From NCBI GenBank assembly GCA_002706765.1, contig PAJV01000018.1, forward strand, positions 62,001 through 126,000: a DNA stretch of 64,000 bases, read 5' to 3'. The notes beneath the pieces were generated by a model. The model did not search any database. It saw only the letters and a list, made by a program, of their open reading frames with translations, and was not told the origin of the DNA. Numbering within the stretch: the first letter of the stretch is position 1; each line of letters begins with the position of its first letter. Source of the stretch: Gimesia sp. (GTDB taxonomy: Bacteria > Planctomycetota > Planctomycetia > Planctomycetales > Planctomycetaceae). Made by a program: the position numbers and the translations under genes. Below are positions 17,653 to 25,678 of the stretch, one piece after another.

Positions 17653-18063
17653 TCACACGCTGATCGGCGCGGGCGGGAAATGCTCTATATGGGATTCTCC
17701 AGTGCGTCCAAAATAGATGACGCGTCGGCCGGTGATTTGAACGAAATACCCCACACACCCAGCGGACATCGTTTTCAGGATGAAATCGAGGTACGTGTGC
17801 TCGTTCCGCTGACTCTGCTGAACAGCGGCCTCAACGGCGGGAGCCGAAAATTCGGTGGCCGTAGGATGAGAAGGATGAGGCGTGGCGATGACTACTGAAT
17901 CGCCATCCGGCAAATAGTAGGTGATTTCCTGACGACTGTAGTCGGCGTGGTAACGCTCGATTCCGATGTGGGCAAGCTTACCCAGGATCTCAGGAAAGGT
18001 AAGTTCCCCGGCCAGCGCTTCGCGTGTGCATTGCTGTATGACCTGTGTATTTTCTGCGTTCAT
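17653..18063 (-). CDS. DUF1398 family protein
   Basis: A 136-residue soluble protein resembling the DUF1398 (YbcV-like) family, whose role is unknown. Family-like features are the N-terminal CTREALAGELTFPEILGKL, the segment GIERYHADYSRQEITYYLPDG, and the C-terminal GCVGYFVQITGRRVIYFGR. A GGAG site lies before the ATG. It stands alone on the minus strand between a pseudogene and a possible regulator remnant; no partner is evident. Confidence 0.75.
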   Translation of the reverse strand: MNAENTQVIQQCTREALAGELTFPEILGKLAHIGIERYHADYSRQEITYYLPDGDSVVIATPHPSHPTATEFSAPAVEAAVQQSQRNEHTYLDFILKTMSAGCVGYFVQITGRRVIYFGRTGESHIEHFPPAPISV

Positions 18064-18093
18064 AATAGCTCCGTTTCAAGTATTGAGTTGAAC

Positions 18094-18261
18094 TCATTTG
18101 ACTCGCAGGTCTTGCCACACGTGTCCGTAAACAATGATCTGAAGTAACCTCACGAACCACGTTTTCTGATCGGGCTTGAGATAACCGAAAAACTCGTGAT
18201 TGATCTGATCGGCAAACTGAGCCAGGACTGGTAAGTGGTCCGTTATTCTACAATGTTCCGT
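18094..18261 (-). pseudogene. possible MarR-type regulator C-terminal remnant
   Basis: An open frame of about 55 codons on the minus strand ends at a TGA (18094-18096) just 30 bases before the DUF1398 gene. Its translation contains LPVLAQFADQINHEFFGYL and then KPDQKTWFVRLLQIIV, which reads like the dimerisation helix and end of MarR-family regulators. A stop lies directly upstream in frame, there is no start codon and no DNA-binding domain can be found further up. I infer a truncated remnant; the family assignment is tentative. Confidence 0.35.
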
Positions 18262-19307
18262 CTAAAATTACAGCGATCCCAGAGTCCCGGTAGCATTACT
18301 CTCGCACGCTGAGTCCTCCGGGAGTCAACTTCCTCCTGCCCTGCCCCTGTTTTCCTCCTCAAAACGTCACCCATCTGTTGAAACACCCACTGAATAAATT
18401 CGACTTGACTCCCCCTTGCCGCCACCCAGAATAAGCACCTAACTGAGTCGCGCGCGTGACCAGTTTACAGTGCACTGAAACACAAGCCACCTGTTCTGAC
18501 TCTGCACTATAAAACAACCTGTTTTTTCCAGATTTGCACTGCCTGAAACTCCACCCGTTCGAGATGTAACCCTGCGGGTCGCCACACATCGCAACGCTTC
18601 GCCCCGGCACCGCCACTGCTCACCCCAGCATCGGTTCGACTTCAACCCGTATCGCCACATGATATGATTCATCCCCCTTGACCTCCTCATGTCTTTCCCG
18701 AAAATAATCCAACACACAACGAAACCACAGATTATAGATACCAGATTGATCAACATATTGAACTCCACAACAATAACAATATTTCCATGTCCTCTCCCCC
18801 GTGCGGGTGCCATCTGTCGGCTTGACCGACAGTGCTTGTATTAACGTCCCCTTACACATATCAAAAAGCATCATAAAAGAAATGCCCCGCTCCCAGCAGA
18901 TGAAAATCCCGAACCACTGGAAGATCAAAACAGTGTGATCTTTTTAATCGCCCCCGTTTATTACCCGGTTCGCAGAAACCGCGGCTCACGCCGTGCGGCT
19001 AATTTTAAGAAAGAAATCTGCAAGAAAGGGACGCCCCGAATGCAATTCAGGGTTGTCAACGACAACAGGAATCTGTCAATACAACCACACAGTCCAAAAC
19101 GACCCATCCCACCAGTTCGTCGCAGGGGCGCGACACACCTGTCCGCCCGTCTGGCAGGGATCAGCCCGACATCGTTCTCCTGCAAAACAGCCATTTTTAT
19201 ATTTTTACAGGGGAACATTTCTGTTTGTAGTGGAACATTTCTGATTCTCTATCCATAATATACTATCAATTTACATTGCGGGTCAGGAATCTGGAACTCA
19301 ATACAGG
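18262..19307. other. gene-poor, probably degraded intergenic stretch
   Basis: About 1 kb without a gene I can support. Reading frames up to 124 codons exist on the minus strand but are rich in Cys, Trp and Arg, and overlap one another in three frames, which argues against coding. One of them (18620-18928) has a CYCCG motif and stays a faint possibility. The stretch includes a perfect hairpin at 18814-18832 (CTGTCGG, 5-base loop, CCGACAG) and a tandem 12-base repeat near the right end. It may be a decayed mobile region; no transposase remnant was recognised. Confidence 0.5.
19212..19243 (+). repeat. direct repeat GGAACATTTCTG x2, 20-base period
   Basis: The 12-mer GGAACATTTCTG occurs at 19212-19223 and again at 19232-19243, exactly 20 bases apart (about two helical turns), 65 bases before the thioredoxin/CcdA-like gene. 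It could be a tandem activator site or the end of an old insertion sequence, since IS21- and IS481-type ends carry similar repeats. Neither reading is proven. Confidence 0.5.
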
Positions 19308-21053
19308 ATGGAGAGGGAAACAGTGTCTGACATGATCTTTAACCCCGGCAAACCACTCCGGCTGCTGGTTATACTCGCATTCAGCCTGCTGGCGCTCTCT
19401 CTGCCTGTATCGGACCTCTTCGCACAGGACGCTGCAGAACCAGCGGCCGCCCAGTGCGCTGTTCTTGAACTCTTTATTCGTAATGACTGTGCCGATTGTC
19501 CCGCAGTCCAGAAACGGCTTGAAGACTATGCCAGTAAACGGGGACGCATCAAACTGCACGTCCATAATCTCGACGAACCGGGAAAACATGTCGAACGGTA
19601 CCAGCAGATTCTGAAATACTTTCAGCTGGAGGATGCCGAACTCCCCGTCGCTTATGGCTGTAATTCCCTGCTGAGAAAGCTCAGGCCTGATAATTCCACA
19701 GACGAACGCATCGATAAGCTGTTGACAGTCGATATCTATGTCCGTTCCGGATGCTCACGCTGTGCTGCCGCCAAAGTCTTTCTTAAAGGATTGAAACAGC
19801 GCTATCCCGTATTTGAATACAATCTGCTCGACGTCGTTTCCGACAGTGCCGCTTCCACCCGGGTCTACGAACTTGCTGATCGCTACGGCAAACAGGCTGT
19901 CAGCGTCCCTGTCTTTCATTTCTGTAACCAGTTGGTGATTGGCTGGATCAGCGACGAAAATACAGGGGCGAAAGTGGAAGACGTCCTCAAATACTGGACC
20001 GCCAACTGCCCCCAACCTGAAAAAGCCGATAACAGTCAGAGCCTCCTGCTGCCACCCGACTTGTCTCAACTGCAGTTTGTTTCGTTCCAGAGTGAATCCG
20101 ATTCCGACAGTCCCGTGCCGAACAGAAATGACGATCCGATTCCCGTCTCCCCGGTTCCCGGAAGAAATTCATCACTCGGGCCACCTCCAGTCGGAGACGA
20201 TGATTCTCTTCCCCCTGTTCCGGGCGGGAATGCCAGTCTTCCTCCACCGCCGGGAGATAAGCCACCTCCACCTGAAGGAGAGTCACTGGCTCCTGTTCCT
20301 TCAGAGGAGGCGGATACCGTTGAAGTTCCCTTTCTGGGAGAGTTGAGCAAAAGCCGGTTAGGAATGCCGGCTTTTACTTTTTTAATCGGCCTGGTGGACG
20401 GCTTTAATCCCTGCGCGATGTGGGTCCTGCTGTTTCTGCTTTCCCTGCTCGTCAACTTGAAGAACCGTGCCAAAGTCCTCGCCGTTGCCGGGACGTTCGT
20501 GCTGATCAGCGGCCTGGCTTATTATGCATTCATGGCGGCCTGGCTCAATGTGTTTCTGCTCATCGGCTATCTGCCTATGGTTCAGTTTCTGCTGGGACTG
20601 TTTGCGGTCATCATTGGACTGATCCATGTCAAAGATTTCTTCGCCTTCAAAAAAGGCATCTCGCTGTCGATCCCGGAATGGGCCAAGCCCGGCCTTTATG
20701 CCCGGGCCCGCAAAATCGTCACCGCCGAAAACCTGACCGGAGCGATCCTCGGTGCCTCCGTCCTGGCTGTGCTGGTGAATATCATCGAACTGCTCTGCAC
20801 CGCGGGCCTCCCGGCGCTCTACACCGAAGTATTAACCATGCAGAACTATCCTGCCTGGAAAACCTATGCCTACCTGGGGCTGTATATTCTCGCGTATATG
20901 CTGGATGACGCCATCATGGTGACCATCGTCGTCGTCACCATGGGCCGCCACAAACTGCAGGAAAAACAGGGACGCTGGCTCAAACTCTTCAGCGGTGTCG
21001 TGATCCTCCTGCTCGGCCTGGTCCTGATCTTCAAACCATCACTGCTCCATTGA
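19308..21053 (+). CDS. double thioredoxin-fold / CcdA-like membrane protein
   Basis: A 581-residue protein probably moving reducing equivalents across the membrane. Order: signal peptide or anchor (about 18-40); thioredoxin/glutaredoxin-like domain 1 with CADC (Cys61, Cys64); domain 2 with CSRC (Cys149, Cys152); a Pro/Gly-rich acidic linker (about 265-350, repeats such as PVPGRN and PPPPGD); then about six membrane helices starting with GFNPCAMWVLLFLLSLL, like CcdA/DsbD. This is a DsbD-like plan with two N-terminal redox domains. The start could also be GTG at 19323 or ATG at 19332. No partner gene adjoins it. Confidence 0.8.
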   Translation: MERETVSDMIFNPGKPLRLLVILAFSLLALSLPVSDLFAQDAAEPAAAQCAVLELFIRNDCADCPAVQKRLEDYASKRGRIKLHVHNLDEPGKHVERYQQILKYFQLEDAELPVAYGCNSLLRKLRPDNSTDERIDKLLTVDIYVRSGCSRCAAAKVFLKGLKQRYPVFEYNLLDVVSDSAASTRVYELADRYGKQAVSVPVFHFCNQLVIGWISDENTGAKVEDVLKYWTANCPQPEKADNSQSLLLPPDLSQLQFVSFQSESDSDSPVPNRNDDPIPVSPVPGRNSSLGPPPVGDDDSLPPVPGGNASLPPPPGDKPPPPEGESLAPVPSEEADTVEVPFLGELSKSRLGMPAFTFLIGLVDGFNPCAMWVLLFLLSLLVNLKNRAKVLAVAGTFVLISGLAYYAFMAAWLNVFLLIGYLPMVQFLLGLFAVIIGLIHVKDFFAFKKGISLSIPEWAKPGLYARARKIVTAENLTGAILGASVLAVLVNIIELLCTAGLPALYTEVLTMQNYPAWKTYAYLGLYILAYMLDDAIMVTIVVVTMGRHKLQEKQGRWLKLFSGVVILLLGLVLIFKPSLLH

Positions 21054-21270
21054 GCATCTCACTGAAGATACGGCGTGACGTCGACTGGCTGCGAAATAGC
21101 TGCGTAGTTGAGAGTCGCGTGCCATCCACTTTTCGGAATAGAGGATTCAGCTTCCGACAGCCCACCTCCTCTTGAAATACGAGAGACCAGAACGTTACCA
21201 TTAATATCTACTAACAGGCAGACTTCCGTTTCTACTTAATTAACCTTAAGCACCGAAAAGGTTTGGCATA

Positions 21271-22521
21271 ATGAGTATCAGACGCGAGAAACTTATACTG
21301 TTGCTGATGGTTCTTATGCCATTCACGGTCTGCACCACAGTCGCGTTTTCACAGAGCCAACTGGAAGAAACACCCTCCTCGATGAGTGTTTCAGCCTTCT
21401 TTCAACTCAATCCCGATCAGCAGCGGCAACATCTGTATGCTGCAGTCAAGCAACGGTTAGAATTGTTCGACAATATCGCCTATTCGACACAAAACGTGGT
21501 TTTTAACCCACAACAAAACTTAATCCTGTTTCCCCTGGACGGTCCCTTTTCCGTGCCGCCCGTTACAGATCCCCCTACCCAGATGAATAAGGAATATTCG
21601 GTCAAACGACTCAACGATTCTTACCACAAACAAATCAGGCAGGTCTGGCCTTACCTGCCACGATTTGATTCAAACCCGGTTCAGGAATCTGAATTCTTCT
21701 ATGATGCTTCACGCGGAAGATACCAGAGAATGACACTCGTCAGGGAACATAAACAGGCCGTCATCGCCCCCTATGAAGACTGGGTCAACCAGGAGGATCG
21801 CCTGGAATACTGGGGATACGGCACTACGAAAACGCGTGGCGTCTACTTCCTCAGCGATGCCGCTCATGCGCTGGAGCGATTGCTCTGGTTCTCAGGCAAC
21901 AGTCAGGCTCCCAACGAATCAATCCTGCCCGGTAAGCTCAACGACTTGGATACGATTACTTTAACCTTCAAATCGGATCTGCCCCGCCAGGTAAACCAAA
22001 GAGGGAGTCTGACAGTACATTTTGACCCGCAGCGCCAGTTCCTTCCGGTTGCTTACCTGCTTGAGCGTATGGAATACAGGGATGGATTTTCTCGTGTTCG
22101 CTGGTTTGAAGCGATGCGGTTACTGGATGCCGTCCAACAACAGGGACACTGGTTTCCATCGCGATTTCAGTGGCTGCAAAGTGGGGGACTCCCAACCGCT
22201 GACGGACTGGTGGCAGCCTACGATGTGAAAGTAGATTCCATCGCATTTGGTTCCGTTTCACAAGACGAACTGGCTTTCACATTCCCGGCGGGAATTGATG
22301 TGACAGACAATATCCGAGGCGTGTCTTTTACTGCAGACGGCAATGGCGGTGCCCAGGGTGAAATCCAGGGGATTCCCTATTTAAACCTGACTTACCTTAG
22401 AGTCCTCCTCCGACGCTATTTCCCTAAAACCGTCATTCCGGTCACGATTGCAGGTCTGTTCTTCATCGGCTGGTGCATGAGACGCCAACGACCGTTAACA
22501 GACTTTGAGCAAGCAGTATAA
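21271..22521 (+). CDS. planctomycete secreted, membrane-anchored protein of unknown function
   Basis: A 416-residue protein with an N-terminal signal peptide (about 1-27, ending TVAFSQSQ) and a single C-terminal membrane helix (about 389-405) followed by a short Arg-rich tail. The middle is beta-rich and resembles in style the large LolA/outer-membrane-lipoprotein-sorting-like proteins of planctomycetes, but I cannot assign it firmly. No catalytic motif is visible. It stands alone, 217 bases after the thioredoxin-like gene and 221 before the next gene. Confidence 0.75.
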   Translation: MSIRREKLILLLMVLMPFTVCTTVAFSQSQLEETPSSMSVSAFFQLNPDQQRQHLYAAVKQRLELFDNIAYSTQNVVFNPQQNLILFPLDGPFSVPPVTDPPTQMNKEYSVKRLNDSYHKQIRQVWPYLPRFDSNPVQESEFFYDASRGRYQRMTLVREHKQAVIAPYEDWVNQEDRLEYWGYGTTKTRGVYFLSDAAHALERLLWFSGNSQAPNESILPGKLNDLDTITLTFKSDLPRQVNQRGSLTVHFDPQRQFLPVAYLLERMEYRDGFSRVRWFEAMRLLDAVQQQGHWFPSRFQWLQSGGLPTADGLVAAYDVKVDSIAFGSVSQDELAFTFPAGIDVTDNIRGVSFTADGNGGAQGEIQGIPYLNLTYLRVLLRRYFPKTVIPVTIAGLFFIGWCMRRQRPLTDFEQAV

Positions 22522-22742
22522 TCTGACCGGGCAGACCTGAATCAGCCAGATCCTGCCCTGGTTACTCATTCGCACACTCCACCGTCTATCGAACCAAACC
22601 TGATTCTGGACAGTCAATCTGCATTTATAGTTGCTTCTGAGCCCGATTTGTTAGATAACAGTAAGTAAACAGTTATCGTTCCGATACATGATATCAATCA
22701 GCAACACACAACATTTTTTTGATTAATAAAGGAAGCGCACCT

Positions 22743-24695
22743 GTGATTCGAACGCCCCGAACTTTTACCCGGTTTCTGATTCCCGCCTGCCTGACGCTGC
22801 TGATAAGTGTTTCAGCAACGCTGGCCGACTCTGATCCGTCGAACAATAAACTCTCAACAGCCGAAAAAAAGAGTGGCTGGAAACTGCTGTTTGACGGCAA
22901 AACCACCGATGGCTGGCGCAACTATCAAAAAGAGGGCATCAGTGACGGCTGGACCATCAAAGACGGCGTCCTCTCCCGCTCCGCGAAAGGAGCCGGCGAT
23001 ATCATTACTGAAGACGAGTTTGGTTTCTTCGAACTCTCGCTGGAGTATCGTATTTCTCCTGAAGGCAACAGTGGCGTGATGTTCCATGTCACTGAAGAAG
23101 AAAAAACGCCGTGGATGACCGGTCCAGAAGTCCAGATCCAGGATAATGTCGACGGGCATGATCCTCAGAAAGCGGGCTGGCTCTACCAGCTTTACAAGCC
23201 GGCCACTCCCAAATGGATGATTGAAGCCGAAAAAGCAGGCAAGAAAATCACCCCGGCCGTCGTCGATGCTACACGGCCCGCCGGTGAATGGAACCACCTC
23301 TTTCTCCGCGTCGGACCCGATCGATCCCAGGTCATCATGAATGGCGTCAAATATTTTCAGTTCGATAAAGGGAGCGCCGACTGGAAGAAACGAGTCGCCG
23401 ACAGCAAGTTTTCCAAGTACCCCCAATTCGGAAAGCCGACCAAAGGACACATCTGTCTGCAGGATCACAACGATCTGGTCTCCTTCCGGAATATCAAGAT
23501 CCGCGAAATACCGGCTGACGGCTCCGTACAGGATCCCAGTGATGGCGAACTGGCGATCAAAGGCGTCCCCGCTTTCCCTAATCTGGAATGGGAAGGCTGG
23601 GAAGCCGTCAATGAGGAAACAGGAAAAGTCGTCCCCCTGCGACCAATGGCGATCACACACGCCAACGATGGCAGCGGACGTATCTTTGTCACCACGCAGC
23701 GCGGCATGATTCAGATCATTGATAAAAAGTCGCCCGAGAGAACAAAACTGTTTCTGGACCTTCGCGACCAGGTCGCGCCCTGGAAAAAGAATAACGAAGA
23801 AGGCCTGTTAGGCCTGGCCTTTCATCCCGACTATAAACAGAACGGGCAGTTCTTCGTCTACTATTCCGCCGAGGGAACACCCCGGAAATCGAAAATTTCC
23901 CGCTTCACCGTCTCTAAAGACGATCCGAATAAAGCCGACCCCCAAAGCGAAACGATCATCATGGAGATCGACCAGCCTTACGGTAATCATAACGGCGGCT
24001 GCATCGAATTCGGCCCGGACGGCTATCTCTATATTGGTCTCGGCGATGGCGGTTCCGGTAACGATCCCCTGGGGAACGGACAGAACCTGGAAACTTTACT
24101 CGGTTCTATTTTACGGATCGATGTCGATAAAAAATCAGACGGAAAGAACTACGCCATCCCTGCTGACAACCCGTTTGTGGATCGTGCGAATGCCAAACCG
24201 GAAATCTATGCTTACGGCCTGCGCAATGTCTGGCGGCTGAGCTTTGATCCCAAAACCAAAACCTTGTACGCCGGCGATGTGGGACAGGATCTCTGGGAAG
24301 AAGTCAACATCATCAAAAAGGGAGGCAACTACGGCTGGAGTGTCCGTGAAGGCACTCACAATTTTGGCAATCGCGCTGAAACCGCGAAAGAAAACCCGAT
24401 CGCTCCCATCTGGGAATACGATCATGGCGTCGGCCGTTCCATTACCGGCGGCATCGTCTACCGGGGACAGCGACTGCCCGAACTGGATGGCCTGTATGTC
24501 TATGCCGACTACGTCTCCGGCAAAATCTGGGCCCTCGAATATGATGAAACTTCAGGCGAAGTAGTCAAAAACCTCCGCCTGGACGCCAGCACGGTCCCCG
24601 TTATGTCTTTCGGCACTGACGAAGACGGCGAACTGTACTACACCGTCCAGACCGTCAAAGGGGGCGAAGGCATCTTCCGCTTTGAGAAGAAATAA
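22743..24695 (+). CDS. DUF1080 / PQQ-type sugar dehydrogenase fusion, secreted
   Basis: A 650-residue exported protein. After the signal peptide (about 1-28) comes a DUF1080 (3-keto-disaccharide hydrolase-like, concanavalin fold) domain, about 40-255 (WKLLFDGKTTDGWRNY, GNSGVMFHV, FRNIKIREI). Residues about 270-650 form a beta-propeller of the glucose/sorbosone dehydrogenase type (EEGLLGLAFHPDY, YLYIGLGDGGSGNDPLGNGQ, YAYGLRNVWRLSFDP, GGNYGWSVREG). The GTG at 22743 is chosen since AAAGGAAG lies 8 bases before it; a TTG further up has no such site. A strong terminator follows. Confidence 0.88.
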   Translation: MIRTPRTFTRFLIPACLTLLISVSATLADSDPSNNKLSTAEKKSGWKLLFDGKTTDGWRNYQKEGISDGWTIKDGVLSRSAKGAGDIITEDEFGFFELSLEYRISPEGNSGVMFHVTEEEKTPWMTGPEVQIQDNVDGHDPQKAGWLYQLYKPATPKWMIEAEKAGKKITPAVVDATRPAGEWNHLFLRVGPDRSQVIMNGVKYFQFDKGSADWKKRVADSKFSKYPQFGKPTKGHICLQDHNDLVSFRNIKIREIPADGSVQDPSDGELAIKGVPAFPNLEWEGWEAVNEETGKVVPLRPMAITHANDGSGRIFVTTQRGMIQIIDKKSPERTKLFLDLRDQVAPWKKNNEEGLLGLAFHPDYKQNGQFFVYYSAEGTPRKSKISRFTVSKDDPNKADPQSETIIMEIDQPYGNHNGGCIEFGPDGYLYIGLGDGGSGNDPLGNGQNLETLLGSILRIDVDKKSDGKNYAIPADNPFVDRANAKPEIYAYGLRNVWRLSFDPKTKTLYAGDVGQDLWEEVNIIKKGGNYGWSVREGTHNFGNRAETAKENPIAPIWEYDHGVGRSITGGIVYRGQRLPELDGLYVYADYVSGKIWALEYDETSGEVVKNLRLDASTVPVMSFGTDEDGELYYTVQTVKGGEGIFRFEKK

Positions 24696-24719
24696 ACCTA
24701 TAGAATAAGGAATGATTGA

Positions 24720-24765
24720 AAAGAGCCAGATGTCTTGCAGCAAAGAGATCTGGCTCTTTCTTTTT
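24720..24765 (+). terminator. intrinsic terminator after the DUF1080/dehydrogenase gene
   Basis: Perfect 12-bp stem AAAGAGCCAGAT / ATCTGGCTCTTT (24720-24731 and 24748-24759) with a 16-base loop, followed by CTTTTT. It lies 24 bases past the stop codon. Confidence 0.88.
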
Positions 24766-24900
24766 AAGCAGCCTTGAGACATACCATGGAAACGAAAGAA
24801 TTATTTTATCAACAGGATGCACAGGGGAAATGAGAATCTATTCGAAATACGAAATACATTCGGAAATTGCAACCGTTATTCCTGTCCGACCGATATCAAT

Positions 24901-25386
24901 CTACTCAATGTCTTCGATCTCCACATCTGAAATCACGGTTCCCTCGGGTAGATCTTTCACCTGTTCATGAATCTGTCCCAGGATGCTGAGGTAGATGCTG
25001 ACGTCGGATGTTTCATAGTTCTCCAGTTCATCACTCCCTCCCAGTACGAGGGGCTGCTGATGACTGTAGACCTCGTTGGGTTCCAGCTCGATACCCGCAT
25101 CTCGTAGTTCCAGTACCCGCGCGGGAAAGAAATGGTCGGTGACAAACTCTGCATCAGACAGCAGTTCCTCAAACGCAGCGCCATCCTCGGCCACCATTCT
25201 GATGTGGCCTTCGATCACATCGACAAAATAAACAGCGCCGTTTTCCCCCTCCGCAAAGACATCACCCAGCGCCGTCAGCAGGACGGGGCGCATCGGTTCG
25301 GGCATGGCCCAGTTCCAGTCCTGAAGTAACTCATCAAGATCGATTCCTTCAGGATTGATTGTCAGATCGTTCAAAGTGATTTCCAT
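24901..25386 (-). CDS. DUF1851 / Tdi1-type protein
   Basis: A 161-residue acidic soluble protein resembling DUF1851, the domain of the type VI immunity protein Tdi1 and of many stand-alone proteins. Family-like segments are LLQDWNWAMPEPMRPVLLTALGDVF, split here as LLTALGDVFAEG, GAVYFVDVIEGHIRMVAEDG, LVLGGSDELENYETSDV and LGQIHEQVKDLPEGT. The ATG at 25386 follows a GAGG site; an in-frame GTG lies four codons earlier. No toxin-like neighbour is visible, so an immunity role is not supported here. Confidence 0.75.
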   Translation of the reverse strand: MEITLNDLTINPEGIDLDELLQDWNWAMPEPMRPVLLTALGDVFAEGENGAVYFVDVIEGHIRMVAEDGAAFEELLSDAEFVTDHFFPARVLELRDAGIELEPNEVYSHQQPLVLGGSDELENYETSDVSIYLSILGQIHEQVKDLPEGTVISDVEIEDIE

Positions 25387-25503
25387 CGTGTACCTCACAT
25401 CGCGAGTCGTATTAATTGATCAATGCCTGAAGTCAGGAAGTTGGGTGATCACGTCAAGTTAACACGTACTATTTCGGAGTGCAAATTACTTTTTCAGATT
25501 CCT

Positions 25504-25644
25504 TCAAGCCTGTGACATGGAATCGATAAAACAAAATAAGGGATCGACAGGACAGCAGCCGCGATCCAGGCGTTTGAGAGGTACTTTCAGAAACTGGACA
25601 CCGTCCCGGTTCATGAAAACCGTGCCCACATGTTTGTCATCCAC
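25504..25644 (-). CDS. possible small ORF or remnant downstream of the esterase/ceramidase gene
   Basis: In the 292-base gap between two minus-strand genes, one minus-strand frame reads coding-like (VDDKHVGTVFMNRDGVQFL, then KVPLKRLDRG) and ends with TGA at 25504. A GTG at 25644 could start a 46-residue peptide, but no ribosome site is seen and the frame stays open back into the preceding gene. It may be a chance frame or the tail of a decayed gene. Confidence 0.2.
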   Translation of the reverse strand: MDDKHVGTVFMNRDGVQFLKVPLKRLDRGCCPVDPLFCFIDSMSQA

Positions 25645-25678
25645 CTTAATCGTACGTGCCGACCCCTTTATTAAGAGT

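Noticed and set aside
22854-23660. 268-codon minus-strand frame opposite the DUF1080/dehydrogenase gene
   Set aside because: Antisense shadow produced by codon bias of the real gene.
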